A DNA stretch of 64,000 nucleotides from JABIBT01 sp964471565 (lineage in GTDB: Archaea; Nanobdellota; Nanobdellia; SCGC-AAA011-G17; PNOQ01): positions 1 through 64,000 of the forward strand of contig CAYYFK010000001.1 of assembly GCA_964471565.1 (NCBI GenBank). Direction: 5' to 3'. The notes beneath the pieces were generated by a model. The model was given only the letters and a program-made list of their open reading frames with translations, ran no database searches and was not told the DNA's origin. A program made the translations under genes and the position numbers. Shown one piece after another: positions 26,111-35,100 of this stretch. The stretch's first letter is position 1; every line of letters begins with the position of its first letter.

Positions 26111-26584
26111 TCAATTCACTCCCAACATTCCATAAAATAACTTATCAATAAGCATATCTTCTCTTCCTTCAAAATAGACACAACTACCTTCTTTATAAAT
26201 TTTATTGTTATTATTATACACAAATATTAAAGTAGTAATTTCCCCTTCACAATCTACTTCTTCTAAACTAACTCTTTCAACAACTACTCCCAACAAAGCA
26301 AACTTATTACTAATTTCATAAAAATACTGGTTGTCTTCAATAGAAACAAGAACCTTACTTGCAATCGTTCTCATATCAGACTCAAAATCCAATTCACTGG
26401 GCAAATAATCGAAATACCAATAATTTCCATCTAGATAGAGTTGCCATCCTTTATCTGTTAAAGTAAACTTATTTCCATTTATTTTTTTTGAATCCTCAGA
26501 ACTATACATAAACCCAATAGTACTAGATATCATCAAAAATACAATAAACAATCCAATATATAATTTGTTTTTGTTTTTTTTCAT
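26111..26584 (-). CDS. Membrane-anchored extracellular protein, unassigned
   Basis: 157 residues with an N-terminal anchor (LYIGLFIVFLMISSTIGFMY). The soluble part includes VDCEGEITTLIFVYNNNNKIYKEGSCVYFEG and KLFYGMLGV, matching the C-terminal part of the adjacent downstream paralogue, including both Cys. The pair probably arose by duplication and may form a complex on the outer face of the membrane. Function unknown. Confidence 0.68.
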   Translation of the reverse strand: MKKNKNKLYIGLFIVFLMISSTIGFMYSSEDSKKINGNKFTLTDKGWQLYLDGNYWYFDYLPSELDFESDMRTIASKVLVSIEDNQYFYEISNKFALLGVVVERVSLEEVDCEGEITTLIFVYNNNNKIYKEGSCVYFEGREDMLIDKLFYGMLGVN

Positions 26585-26628
26585 CTTAAAATATAAACAA
26601 CTAACACAAATAAAAATGTTTCGTTAAA

Positions 26629-26644
26629 ATAAAAAAAGAAAAAA
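26629..26644 (-). terminator. T-rich terminator after the S-layer gene
   Basis: On the minus strand two T-runs (6 and 7, separated by C) follow the S-layer stop by about 12 nt, fitting an archaeal oligo-T terminator for a highly expressed gene. Confidence 0.45.
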
Positions 26645-26655
26645 GTTGTAGAGGT

Positions 26656-28770
26656 TTACTCTACGATAATTGGTGTATCTACACCGCCAGTTAATCCACC
26701 TGCAGCAACTGTGTCAGCAGCTTTCTTTGTGTCAGCAGCATCCCATCCAGCTACAATCAGTGCGGTTTTTCCACCAGATTCAACTAATTGAACAATCGCC
26801 TTGTTCTCAAGGATTCCAGAAGCACCTTCACATGTAGGGAAGTCTAAACTCAAATATTCTGCAGTTAACTCGTTTACACAAGGACCACCTACAAGGATTA
26901 AGTTGTTATATCCTGCAGCACCAGCATCATTAACTAATGCAGGTTCAACAACCGCTCCACCAGTAACTTGGCTATCGGCACCCATTGTAACAACTGCCTG
27001 AGCTCTATTGTTAGGTACAGATATTATTACCTTATTTGCATCTAAGTCGTCCTCAATGTTAGACCCATCTCCTCCAATAACAATGCCATACATTGTCAGT
27101 GCTTGATAGTCTCTACCAGAAAGATCTACTCTAGTTGCAGTGGTTTGTGGGCTAAGTCCATAGAACACTTCCCTCTTACCAGAATCAAAGTCATCAGTTG
27201 TTCCAAACTCTTGAAATCCGCCAGAAACGTTCAAGTAAATGTGTTGATCTCTAGATTCAGCATTTGTATCTTTTGAGATATTTACATATTGATGGTTGGA
27301 TGAACTAGCGTTCATAAAGAACACATTCAAGATTGTATCATCCCAATCTATCTTAAACGTTGTATTCGAGTTTTTGTCTGTATCATTTGTCTTAACTCCG
27401 TCATTGTTATCGTACCAGATATCCCATCTACCAATACTATCGTTTCTCCTTAGAGCATATATAGTATCCGTATCCTTTCCTCCAGAAGTCTGGAAACAAT
27501 TATTTTGGTCCCCTTTGAACTCCAAATAAGCGGTGTTATCCCCATTAGCACTACCAGAAGCAGATGTATTTATATCTTTATCAGATTTTGCCTCAACAGT
27601 GATAGTACAATAGCTAGTATCTGTAGTTTCATCAAACGAAATAGCTACATGGTTATTTGGGAATACAAATGATTCACCAACAGCTACCGGATCTGGGTTT
27701 GGATCTGTATCAGTTATATCCAAATCGTCTGCAGACAATCTAAGAGAGACACCAATATGGTCAATCCAAGAATTGTTATCATTTGGTCCGCCAGATTGAA
27801 TTACCCATTCCCAAGGTGCATCGTTGTCCGGAGTGTAATCAGTAAATAACTCAAATACTTCTCCAGTTTTTACTGTATCACTTATCTTGCTTCCAATCAA
27901 CAAAATAACCTTGCTCAACTCAGGGTGATCAGAGTTATAACCAATAGTATCTACTTTTACAGTAACGTCTCCAAAATCGTAGCTAGATCCCGAATTTATA
28001 ATCTTAGTTTCGGATTCACTAGTAACTTCTACAGATCCTGAAAAAATACTACCAACACTGATAGTTTCACCATCTACAACTTGTGTTTCTCCCTCAACAA
28101 ATTTATATTCTTGGGATAGTTGTAGTGTAACTGTATTTGCAGTAGTACTAACATCAGTTATTTCTACATTGGTTCCTAAAAAGTCTATCTCCAAAGCAGT
28201 ACTAGTACCCAAATTCTGTGATGAAGTATCATTTGATTTCCATTGGTCATCAAACTTGTATAGGTACTTAACTGTTCCACCACCAAATGTAAGATATGGA
28301 TCTGCACCCAAGTCCTTCATTCCAGATGTATTTACACTAGTAGATACTTCGGCTCCACCTGTAAAATTAATCACTTCTTTGATGTCATAACTTTTATCTC
28401 CCCAATCAATCTTACCGTCCATTAATGTTGAAACTTTTTCATCATCAACTTCAGATCCGAAAGCTGTAGAATCGCTAAAGTTTACTTCATAGTAAAACTC
28501 TTTACTATATCCGTCACTAATTGCTGCATCTCCTGCAACCGCGGTTGCTTCTCCGTCGAAATATGTCTTTAGTGCAGATCTTGCAGCATTATCGTTAGTA
28601 CCAGCTAAGGAACCAACAACCATTGCAACGTCAGCATATGCTTCGTTCACAACGAATGGTGCAGGTAAATCTGCTAGAGTTTCTCCAGCGGCTAATGCTC
28701 CGCCAAATGTGCCTGCCAACATAGCAGTACCCATTCCAACTGCAGCAACTCTTCTAATAAATTTTTTCAT
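26656..28770 (-). CDS. S-layer protein
   Basis: 704 residues with a Sec signal peptide (MKKFIRRVAAVGMGTAMLAG, ending in ALA). The mature protein is acidic, Ser/Thr/Asp-rich and has several N-glycosylation sites. The N-terminal segment PFVVNEAYADVAMVVGSLAG and the C-terminal NNLILVGGPCVNELTAEYL plus ALIVAGWDAADTKKAA are the signatures of archaeal S-layer proteins of the TIGR01564 type. A strong Shine-Dalgarno precedes the ATG, with a TATA box about 135 nt upstream, so there is a leader of roughly 110 nt. It is probably the main structural surface protein. Confidence 0.88.
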   Translation of the reverse strand: MKKFIRRVAAVGMGTAMLAGTFGGALAAGETLADLPAPFVVNEAYADVAMVVGSLAGTNDNAARSALKTYFDGEATAVAGDAAISDGYSKEFYYEVNFSDSTAFGSEVDDEKVSTLMDGKIDWGDKSYDIKEVINFTGGAEVSTSVNTSGMKDLGADPYLTFGGGTVKYLYKFDDQWKSNDTSSQNLGTSTALEIDFLGTNVEITDVSTTANTVTLQLSQEYKFVEGETQVVDGETISVGSIFSGSVEVTSESETKIINSGSSYDFGDVTVKVDTIGYNSDHPELSKVILLIGSKISDTVKTGEVFELFTDYTPDNDAPWEWVIQSGGPNDNNSWIDHIGVSLRLSADDLDITDTDPNPDPVAVGESFVFPNNHVAISFDETTDTSYCTITVEAKSDKDINTSASGSANGDNTAYLEFKGDQNNCFQTSGGKDTDTIYALRRNDSIGRWDIWYDNNDGVKTNDTDKNSNTTFKIDWDDTILNVFFMNASSSNHQYVNISKDTNAESRDQHIYLNVSGGFQEFGTTDDFDSGKREVFYGLSPQTTATRVDLSGRDYQALTMYGIVIGGDGSNIEDDLDANKVIISVPNNRAQAVVTMGADSQVTGGAVVEPALVNDAGAAGYNNLILVGGPCVNELTAEYLSLDFPTCEGASGILENKAIVQLVESGGKTALIVAGWDAADTKKAADTVAAGGLTGGVDTPIIVE

Positions 28771-28778
28771 AATATTAA

Positions 28779-28785
28779 CACCTCC
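28779..28785 (-). promoter_or_regulatory. Strong Shine-Dalgarno of the S-layer gene
   Basis: The minus strand reads GGAGGTG, 8 nt before the ATG at 28770. Unlike most genes in the window this one has a leader; a TATA box TTTATAAAT lies at about 28905-28913. The leader contains a short CCTC-ATTTTT-GAGG inverted repeat near 28812-28825. Confidence 0.7.
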
Positions 28786-28991
28786 ATGTTAATCTCTTTT
28801 TTACTTTTCCCTCATTTTTGAGGTTGTTAGTCAACTCCTAAGTCATTGCTATAAACTACGACGCTGTAATCTTCTATTTTCGTTAATAAAATTGCAATTT
28901 CTCCATTTATAAACATTTATCTATTTTAGCACATATATCGTCTCCAAACCCCCAAATTCATAGTCCAAATGCCCCTATACTCAAAATAAGC

Positions 28992-29402
28992 CTATTTTCT
29001 ACACAGATTTACCCGAATTAGGTCTCCAGACTGCAAAATCACGGATTCTGAGGCAATTCCACTAGCACAACCTCCTCGAGAACCAGTATAATCAGAATTG
29101 GCACACTTAATCTCAAAACTAACTGGCTCATCAACATACGCAAAATTTCCCTCAACAAAGTCTAACAAATCATTACATCTGCTTCCAGCGCAACACTCCA
29201 AAACCATTTCTTTAAAATTTAAACTTCCTCGAGAATATTTAGCCAAAGCATTAGCAAAATTATTTGCCTTGTAAGAATAATATTCCTCCCTTTCATCAAT
29301 TTGTCCTCGAGAAACAAAAAATAAAGAAAACAATCCAACCATAACTATAAGAATAACTATTATCACTAAACCAAACATATCTATTTGTCCTCTATTATTC
29401 AT
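28992..29402 (-). CDS. Class III-signal (NRGQ) pilin-like protein, Cys-rich
   Basis: 136 residues. The start MNNRGQIDMFGLVIIVILIV has a short basic leader, G-Q, then a hydrophobic helix, as in prepilin-peptidase substrates. The exterior part carries about six Cys (LECCAGSRCNDLL, IKCANSDY, GCASG, NLCRK). It overlaps the HEPN gene by 8 bp, so it is read from the MNT promoter or from further upstream. It belongs with the KRGQ proteins of the 30-37 kb operon. Pilin-like function is inferred from the N-terminus only. Confidence 0.6.
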   Translation of the reverse strand: MNNRGQIDMFGLVIIVILIVMVGLFSLFFVSRGQIDEREEYYSYKANNFANALAKYSRGSLNFKEMVLECCAGSRCNDLLDFVEGNFAYVDEPVSFEIKCANSDYTGSRGGCASGIASESVILQSGDLIRVNLCRK

Positions 29403-29820
29403 CTAACTCCTCCTCAATATCCTTCCTTATTTTATCAACATATTTTTTATAAAATTTAATAATCTCCAAGGTCTCCCCTGTAGAGATTTCCTCACCATAA
29501 TATTTTGAACTATTTCTTTTATATCTAAAATTATCTAAGCGATTAATAAATTCTTCAGAAAAATTATAATTCTTAAAATAAACTATTGTAGCTTGATGGG
29601 AATAAGATTTATATCCATTTAAACTCAATAAAGAATCCCCCGCTTCTCTAAAACAATCATATAGGTTCTCAAAAATTAAACTAGAATATTTGTTAACATT
29701 CAATTCAATTACTTTCTTGCCACGATTCAAAAGATTTTTCAGTAATGCTTTAGCTAAAGAATAATCGGGAGATACTTTCCTTACATCCCCTTTCTTTAAA
29801 TAATACTTAAAGTCTCTCAT
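29395..29820 (-). CDS. HEPN-like protein, partner of the MNT protein
   Basis: 141 residues, mostly helical. DYSLAKALLKNLLNRGKKVIEL, NKYSSLIFENLYDCFREAGDSLL and NFRYKRNSSKYYGEEI follow the archaeal HEPN pattern, including the R-x-x-R...YYG helix end. No clear R-x4-6-H motif is visible. It overlaps the MNT gene by 4 bp (ATGA-type coupling). Probable toxin half of a second MNT-HEPN module. Confidence 0.68.
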   Translation of the reverse strand: MRDFKYYLKKGDVRKVSPDYSLAKALLKNLLNRGKKVIELNVNKYSSLIFENLYDCFREAGDSLLSLNGYKSYSHQATIVYFKNYNFSEEFINRLDNFRYKRNSSKYYGEEISTGETLEIIKFYKKYVDKIRKDIEEELDE

Positions 29821-30329
29821 TTTATATTAAAATATCCCTCCAATACAATACCATTAGCAACATTATTAACAAATTCTTTTGATAACCTATCCTCATCAAC
29901 TAACAACAATTGAATCTCTCTACCTAGCTTCCCAGAATATTTATCTAAATTAATTCTTTTATTAGTTTTAGATGTAACCACAAGATCTATATCGCTTCCC
30001 TCCAAATCTTCCCCTCTGCTAAAACTACCCATCAAAACAATAGAGGATGGCCTATAGGTTTTTATTAAACAATCGACCAACCCCGAACTATAGAGGGCCA
30101 ATATATTAAAAAGCCTCTTAGACAACAAGTATCTTTGATCCTCTAGATTGGCCCAAACTTCACTTAGATTTTTTCTTTTCTCTTTAATTATTATTCCATC
30201 CTTAACTAATAAATCAGTGATCCTTACAATCGTATTTGGATTTAGTTTAGTTAGTTTGGCTAATTCCCTAATATGGAACTTATAGCTTGGTTTTTCATAT
30301 ATTTCCTTTAATACCTTATCTCTATTCAT
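29817..30329 (-). CDS. wHTH-MNT nucleotidyltransferase (antitoxin-like), second module
   Basis: 170 residues. The N-terminal winged helix (FHIRELAKLTKLNPNTIVRI, LVKDGIIIKEKR) is followed by an MNT domain with GSFSRGEDLEGSDIDLVV, the GSx10DxD motif with both metal Asp. It has the same domain order as the protein at 16061 but only weak sequence similarity. Its promoter carries two palindromic operators. Together with the HEPN gene it forms a toxin-antitoxin type module inside the pilin-like operon. Confidence 0.8.
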   Translation of the reverse strand: MNRDKVLKEIYEKPSYKFHIRELAKLTKLNPNTIVRITDLLVKDGIIIKEKRKNLSEVWANLEDQRYLLSKRLFNILALYSSGLVDCLIKTYRPSSIVLMGSFSRGEDLEGSDIDLVVTSKTNKRINLDKYSGKLGREIQLLLVDEDRLSKEFVNNVANGIVLEGYFNIK

Positions 30330-30333
30330 TTTC

Positions 30334-30376
30334 TAGACAACTGTATAATTATCTATACAACTGTATAATTTATAAA
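30334..30376 (-). promoter_or_regulatory. Promoter with two palindromic operators for MNT-HEPN module 2
   Basis: On the minus strand a TATA box (TTTATAAATT, 30367-30376) is followed by the perfect palindrome TATACA-gt-TGTATA (30354-30367). A one-mismatch copy at 30334-30347 follows, 20 bp apart, and the ATG is at 30329. The layout is the same as at the first MNT-HEPN module, but the operator sequence differs. Confidence 0.65.
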
Positions 30377-30381
30377 CCTTT

Positions 30382-30846
30382 CTATTCATAATCATACACC
30401 TCTAGTTTTCCAATAACATAACTTTTATCCCGAGGATTATAAACACTAACCGGGGTTGAAATTATTCTCTCAGCAGTATACCTGGCAGGTTCAAAATCAT
30501 ATAATTCTATTCCTTCCCCTTCCACACTCAAAATAAGTTTTCTATTGCCAAAAATTTTCTGGTAATATTCATTATCATAACTAGCAAACGCCCTTGCTTT
30601 AGCCAAATCAATACACTCTTCAACAATTCCTTTTTCTGAACAAACTAACTCTGGCATCGACGGAACATAAGAAATTAAATAATAAAAAGTAACATCCTCA
30701 TTTTCTTTCCTCATCCTTTCAATACTTCTAAACTCCATCTGGTAAAAAACAACCATACCAATAATTAGAATAATAAAGAAAATAAACAATACAAAAATAC
30801 TTTCCTGTATTTGCAATTGTCCTCTCTTCAAAATACCACCTCGCAA
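30382..30846 (-). CDS. KRGQ class III-signal protein, minor pilin-like
   Basis: 154 residues. The start MRGGILKRGQLQIQESIFVL has KRGQ directly before a long hydrophobic helix (VLFIFFIILIIGMVVFYQ), as in archaeal type IV pilin-like proteins. The exterior part is short, with two Cys and the ending KSYVIGKLEVYDYE. It overlaps the upstream gene by 19 bp and is the last gene of the KRGQ operon before the MNT promoter. No known enzyme motif. Confidence 0.62.
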   Translation of the reverse strand: MRGGILKRGQLQIQESIFVLFIFFIILIIGMVVFYQMEFRSIERMRKENEDVTFYYLISYVPSMPELVCSEKGIVEECIDLAKARAFASYDNEYYQKIFGNRKLILSVEGEGIELYDFEPARYTAERIISTPVSVYNPRDKSYVIGKLEVYDYE

Positions 30847-31658
30847 CCATAATTAATTAAATTATTATTTGAAGATTTAATTTCAGCAGCAGTTAATGAA
30901 ACAACTAAAGCGGATCTAAGAGTATCATATAAAGGAGTACATGAAGCACTTTGCGAAGGAGATAAATAAGAAATTTTAGAGATATACAATCCAGATAAAA
31001 TATCAAACCTTTCTTCTAAATCATCTTGTGTGCACTTGAATATTTCAGAGCTGGAAAAAGCAGCCCCATAAATAAAAAAATCGTCATCGTAAGAAAATGA
31101 TTTATCGTCGTCGATAAATCTTATAACTCCATTATCAACAAATACTTCCTTTCTATCTTTTTTGTCTGCAACCTTTAAAGGATCAGAACTAACAACAACA
31201 TCCGCATTCGAAGCACTAGTAACTAACCGAATATTTGGAGGAATATTACTTCTGTATTCTTCATCAAAATAATATTTTTTACTAGCATCCGAGATAAAAA
31301 CAACCCTATCAACTAAAAAGCCTTTATTATATTCTTCCACCCAAAATAAAATCTCCCCAGAATCAATCTCTTCCATAAAAACAGAGTAAGGCATACTAAA
31401 TTCTTGATCATCATTAATAATCATATTCTCGCAATCATAATCAATTTTAAATCTTGGCGCAGAAAAGTTACTATACTGCTCAGTACTTTTCAACCCTAAA
31501 ATATGATTCTTAAAATCCCAACCATACTGGGCATTTTGTTTAGAGTCTTGTATATCCATATATTTAACTAAAAAACCTAAGAAAAACATTAGAACAAAAA
31601 CTCCTGCAATCACAATAAAAATCCAATTAAATTGAACACCTTGCCCTTTTTTATTCAT
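30828..31658 (-). CDS. KKGQ class III-signal protein, unassigned
   Basis: 276 residues. MNKKGQGVQFNWIFIVIAGVF is a short basic leader with GQ, followed by a hydrophobic helix. The exterior part is large, Asp/Ser-rich and contains few Cys (DYDCENMI, FKCTQDDL, SASCTPL, YGCEVVF). It is one of five consecutive KRGQ-operon genes on the minus strand. Pilin-like or pilus-associated role inferred from the N-terminus and operon. Confidence 0.6.
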   Translation of the reverse strand: MNKKGQGVQFNWIFIVIAGVFVLMFFLGFLVKYMDIQDSKQNAQYGWDFKNHILGLKSTEQYSNFSAPRFKIDYDCENMIINDDQEFSMPYSVFMEEIDSGEILFWVEEYNKGFLVDRVVFISDASKKYYFDEEYRSNIPPNIRLVTSASNADVVVSSDPLKVADKKDRKEVFVDNGVIRFIDDDKSFSYDDDFFIYGAAFSSSEIFKCTQDDLEERFDILSGLYISKISYLSPSQSASCTPLYDTLRSALVVSLTAAEIKSSNNNLINYGCEVVF

Positions 31659-31681
31659 AAAGAAAAAATTGGATTTGTTAT

Positions 31682-32188
31682 TTATATATGTTGTGCTCTA
31701 ATAACTTGCCCTTCGTTAACTAGTTTAATATCTAATTCCCCATCGGTTAACTTATCACATAAAACAGACTTATCGTCCTGCAAAACAAAATATCTTCCTA
31801 TCTCGATAGATAAATCCTTCTGATCAGCTTTAATAACAAAAACATTCTCCTCCACTTCCGCATCATAAGAAGAATCAATTAAATCCTTTAGTCTAGATAA
31901 AGTAATTTCACTTAAATCTTTCTCCTGACCAATATCCATAAAACAAATTTCAACAAAATCAGAAGGGACTTTCAAATCAATTAAACTTATTGAACTTCCA
32001 TAACTATCCCTGTAAACAGAATCAAATTTCTCTTCAAGGTCACTAAAGAAAACCTCCTCCTTAAGTAAATCACCTTTCTCATTAAGTTGTATAGCAATTC
32101 TAATCCCAAACACCAAAACCAAAATAGCTACAATGGCGTAAAAAACATACATAATTGGTTGTCCGAATAATTGACCTCTTTTTTTCAT
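31682..32188 (-). CDS. KRGQ class III-signal protein, unassigned
   Basis: 168 residues. MKKRGQLFGQPIMYVFYAIVAILVLVFG is the class III-like leader and helix. The exterior part has strongly alternating charge, with FCMDIGQEKDLS and SVLCDKLTDGEL. Its start overlaps the giant Cys-rich gene's stop by 1 nt, indicating coupled translation. Confidence 0.6.
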   Translation of the reverse strand: MKKRGQLFGQPIMYVFYAIVAILVLVFGIRIAIQLNEKGDLLKEEVFFSDLEEKFDSVYRDSYGSSISLIDLKVPSDFVEICFMDIGQEKDLSEITLSRLKDLIDSSYDAEVEENVFVIKADQKDLSIEIGRYFVLQDDKSVLCDKLTDGELDIKLVNEGQVIRAQHI

Positions 32189-35100
32189 TATACATACACA
32201 CTAAACGCTAATTCATTGTCCCAAACGTCCAAACAATTAATATGATAGATTAAAGTATCTGGATCTAAACTTAGTTGATGTTTGAAAGTATTTATTGAAT
32301 TTACCATCGGAGTTTCTTCTACATTACTTGTATGATAGGTACATGTTGCTTCCTCATCTAAAACAACAAATAATTTGCTTCCTTTGTCATAAATACTCAC
32401 TAGTTTTGGAGCAGCAGTATCTTGAATTATATAAAATTCAACAGACTCACTAACTGTATTAAACGCATCATCTTTACAAGTTACTTCCAGTGTATGCTTT
32501 GTTCCAGAAGGACTTCCACTTAGAGCATCTGGATGCACTACACTATAATCATAATAAAACCCTGGTTCATCTACGCTAAAGTTATATTTTGCTCCATCCA
32601 TCTTATAATCACAAAGTGCTAAAGAATCTGTCTGCACTTCTATCAAAGGATTTGATTCGTATGATTCACTTCCATCTATCGGGGACAATATTGTTAATGA
32701 AAAAGTAGGTACAACAACAAAGCCCATTTGAAGAGGAGGATTATTAAAATTTCCTGCTCCATCCATACAACTCATATTGAAAACATAGCTCAATCCAGCA
32801 CCTTCCACTCCAGTTAATTCTTCCATATCAAGATAACTTAAATCTGCTAAATTCAAAGTAGTTCCATATTCAGTACAAGTATAATCGGTCCCAATACATG
32901 AAACATCTCCCAATGAGGAAAAAGATAATTCCATTTCTTCATATGTAGATACTCCACTTTGAGTATATCTACATCCTGCAATCCCATTATTTTCTTTTAC
33001 ATTTATAATCCAATCAATCTGTTCAGTACTCTCTGGTAATCTAACATTTGTGCCTGGAGAAACTATTCTAACTTCTGGCGGGAATTCGTCCGGCCTCTCA
33101 TTAAAATTTACTTCTAAATAATTATAATCATCAGTTTTTGCATGTTTATTTCCATTAAGATCTTCACACTTAACATAAGCTCTAACTTCTCCCCTGGATT
33201 TGTCCTCTTCAGTATAAGTAATATTAACCTGGTTTTCAAGAGGATAATTTCCGACATCAAAAACATTCATATTTTCATATTCTGTTTCACTATTCTTACT
33301 GTACCTACAATTTGCCCTTTCATCAGTTTTAATAGACAATACAATTTTTCCTAATTCTGGCCAATCAAAATTTCCTGCTATTTCCAATTTATTAGAATCA
33401 ACTGGTCCTTCTTGTCCGGTATATGCATCATTAGAATCAAATAATATTGCTCCGACCTCAATTACATTTGGAAGATTTACGTCATTAACATCCAATGGTT
33501 CACAGAACCCTTCATCTGGACTATCTCCAGGTAAGAATTTACAATGATCATAAGAACCTCCAAGAATATCGCATCTTTCAGGAGTACATGCCCACTGACC
33601 TTCTCCTCCACCACACTGAGAACACCTAGCTTTATCTTTATCAATGTAAGCTTCCTCCGGTCTACACGTTCCAGTATTCAAGCTTTGAGCAACTGTATAA
33701 ACANNNNNNNNNNNNNNNNNNNNNNNNNNNNNNNNNNNNNNNNNNNNNNNNNNNNNNNNNNNNNNNNNNNNNNNNNNNNNNNNNNNNNNNNNNNNNNNNN
33801 NNNAGCTTCCTCCGGTCTACACGTTCCAGTATTCAAGCTTTGAGCAACTGTATAAACATTAATCAAAGCGCCAATAACTTGTAAAACAGTTAAAACTTTT
33901 CCACCAATTGCAGCAGAAACCTCACTACTTATTGCAGCCTCTCCTGCTTCAACTCCAGCATCAACCCCCCCTTCCAAAGTTGCAAAGGCAACACTCTCTA
34001 ATGAGTCTTCAGAGATTGCAAACGCTCCTTCCAAATATCCTTCTCCAGTTAAATGGGCCATCAAACCAGCACGAGTAGCTCCCTCTTTTGCCATGTAACT
34101 AGTTAAATCATCTTTCAATGCTGCAGCAAAGATACTTTTTCCAATAGGTTTAGCAAGATTATTTACCATCCATCCCATTGTACTAGGCTTAGAAAGACCA
34201 CCAAAAATAGCAGACCTCACAACCCTCCAACCATCTGTTCCCTCACCACTATCATCCATCCAAGGAACATCTTCAAGTTCATTAGCAATTGAATTAGACA
34301 AAGCAAGTGCCCATGCTAAATTAATACTATCATCTTCATTTCTAAAAGCAAAATCATAAGATGGATCTGGATTAGCTAAATTTGCACCTTGACCAACAAC
34401 TAAACTAAATCCTACCCAATACGCAGCACTCCACCAACGCCCAGTTGCCAACAAACTTGCAAGAGTACTCCAATAAGGGGGACTAGCACACAGCCCAGGA
34501 AGCCACGAACATGCTGCCCACCATACACTAACTAAAGCAGTAGCAGTACCAACTGCCAATAATCCTGCATTATACAAACCATTCCAATCTAAATTATTAT
34601 GTTCAAACTGACAATCGCCTAAAGCATTACATTCTTCAACAGTACATGCGTTTGGAAAACTATCTCCTCCATCTCCACATTTATTACACTGGTCTTCTGT
34701 ACTTATGGATGGAGGATAAATAGGATTACAAGACCCAATAGGCGCATACAAATCATGATCATACTCGCACATTTCAACATCTCCAACTTTTCCCCTGTCT
34801 TTACAATCCTCTCCAAGTTTTAGATTTCCAGCAACATCCCAATCACTTGGTTCTTGACAAGATGAACCCAAAGCCACAATAGGGGCGCCAAGATAAGGCA
34901 AATAAGAAAACAAATCAAGATCAAATCCACTTCCACAACCGCTACACTGAGACCATTTATTTTCAACAACTTTCGAAGTTCTTCTAGTAAGGTCTCCAAA
35001 AGTTTGACTACCTTCAATGCAAACTTCATTACTTCTATCTAAATCGTGAGTAGACTCAACTAGCCCAGCATTACAAGTTAAAACTCTTTCAATTAATCCC

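Noticed and set aside
28786..28991. A riboswitch in the S-layer leader
   Set aside because: The leader has a short hairpin and a Shine-Dalgarno but no motif matching a known riboswitch class.
33544..33843. A plus-strand ORF running across the N gap
   Set aside because: It is antisense to the giant Cys-rich gene and only stays open because N codons are read as unknown residues.
33649..33858. A true tandem duplication in the giant gene
   Set aside because: An exact 55-bp overlap beside exactly 100 N is best explained by unmerged contigs; joining them keeps the frame.
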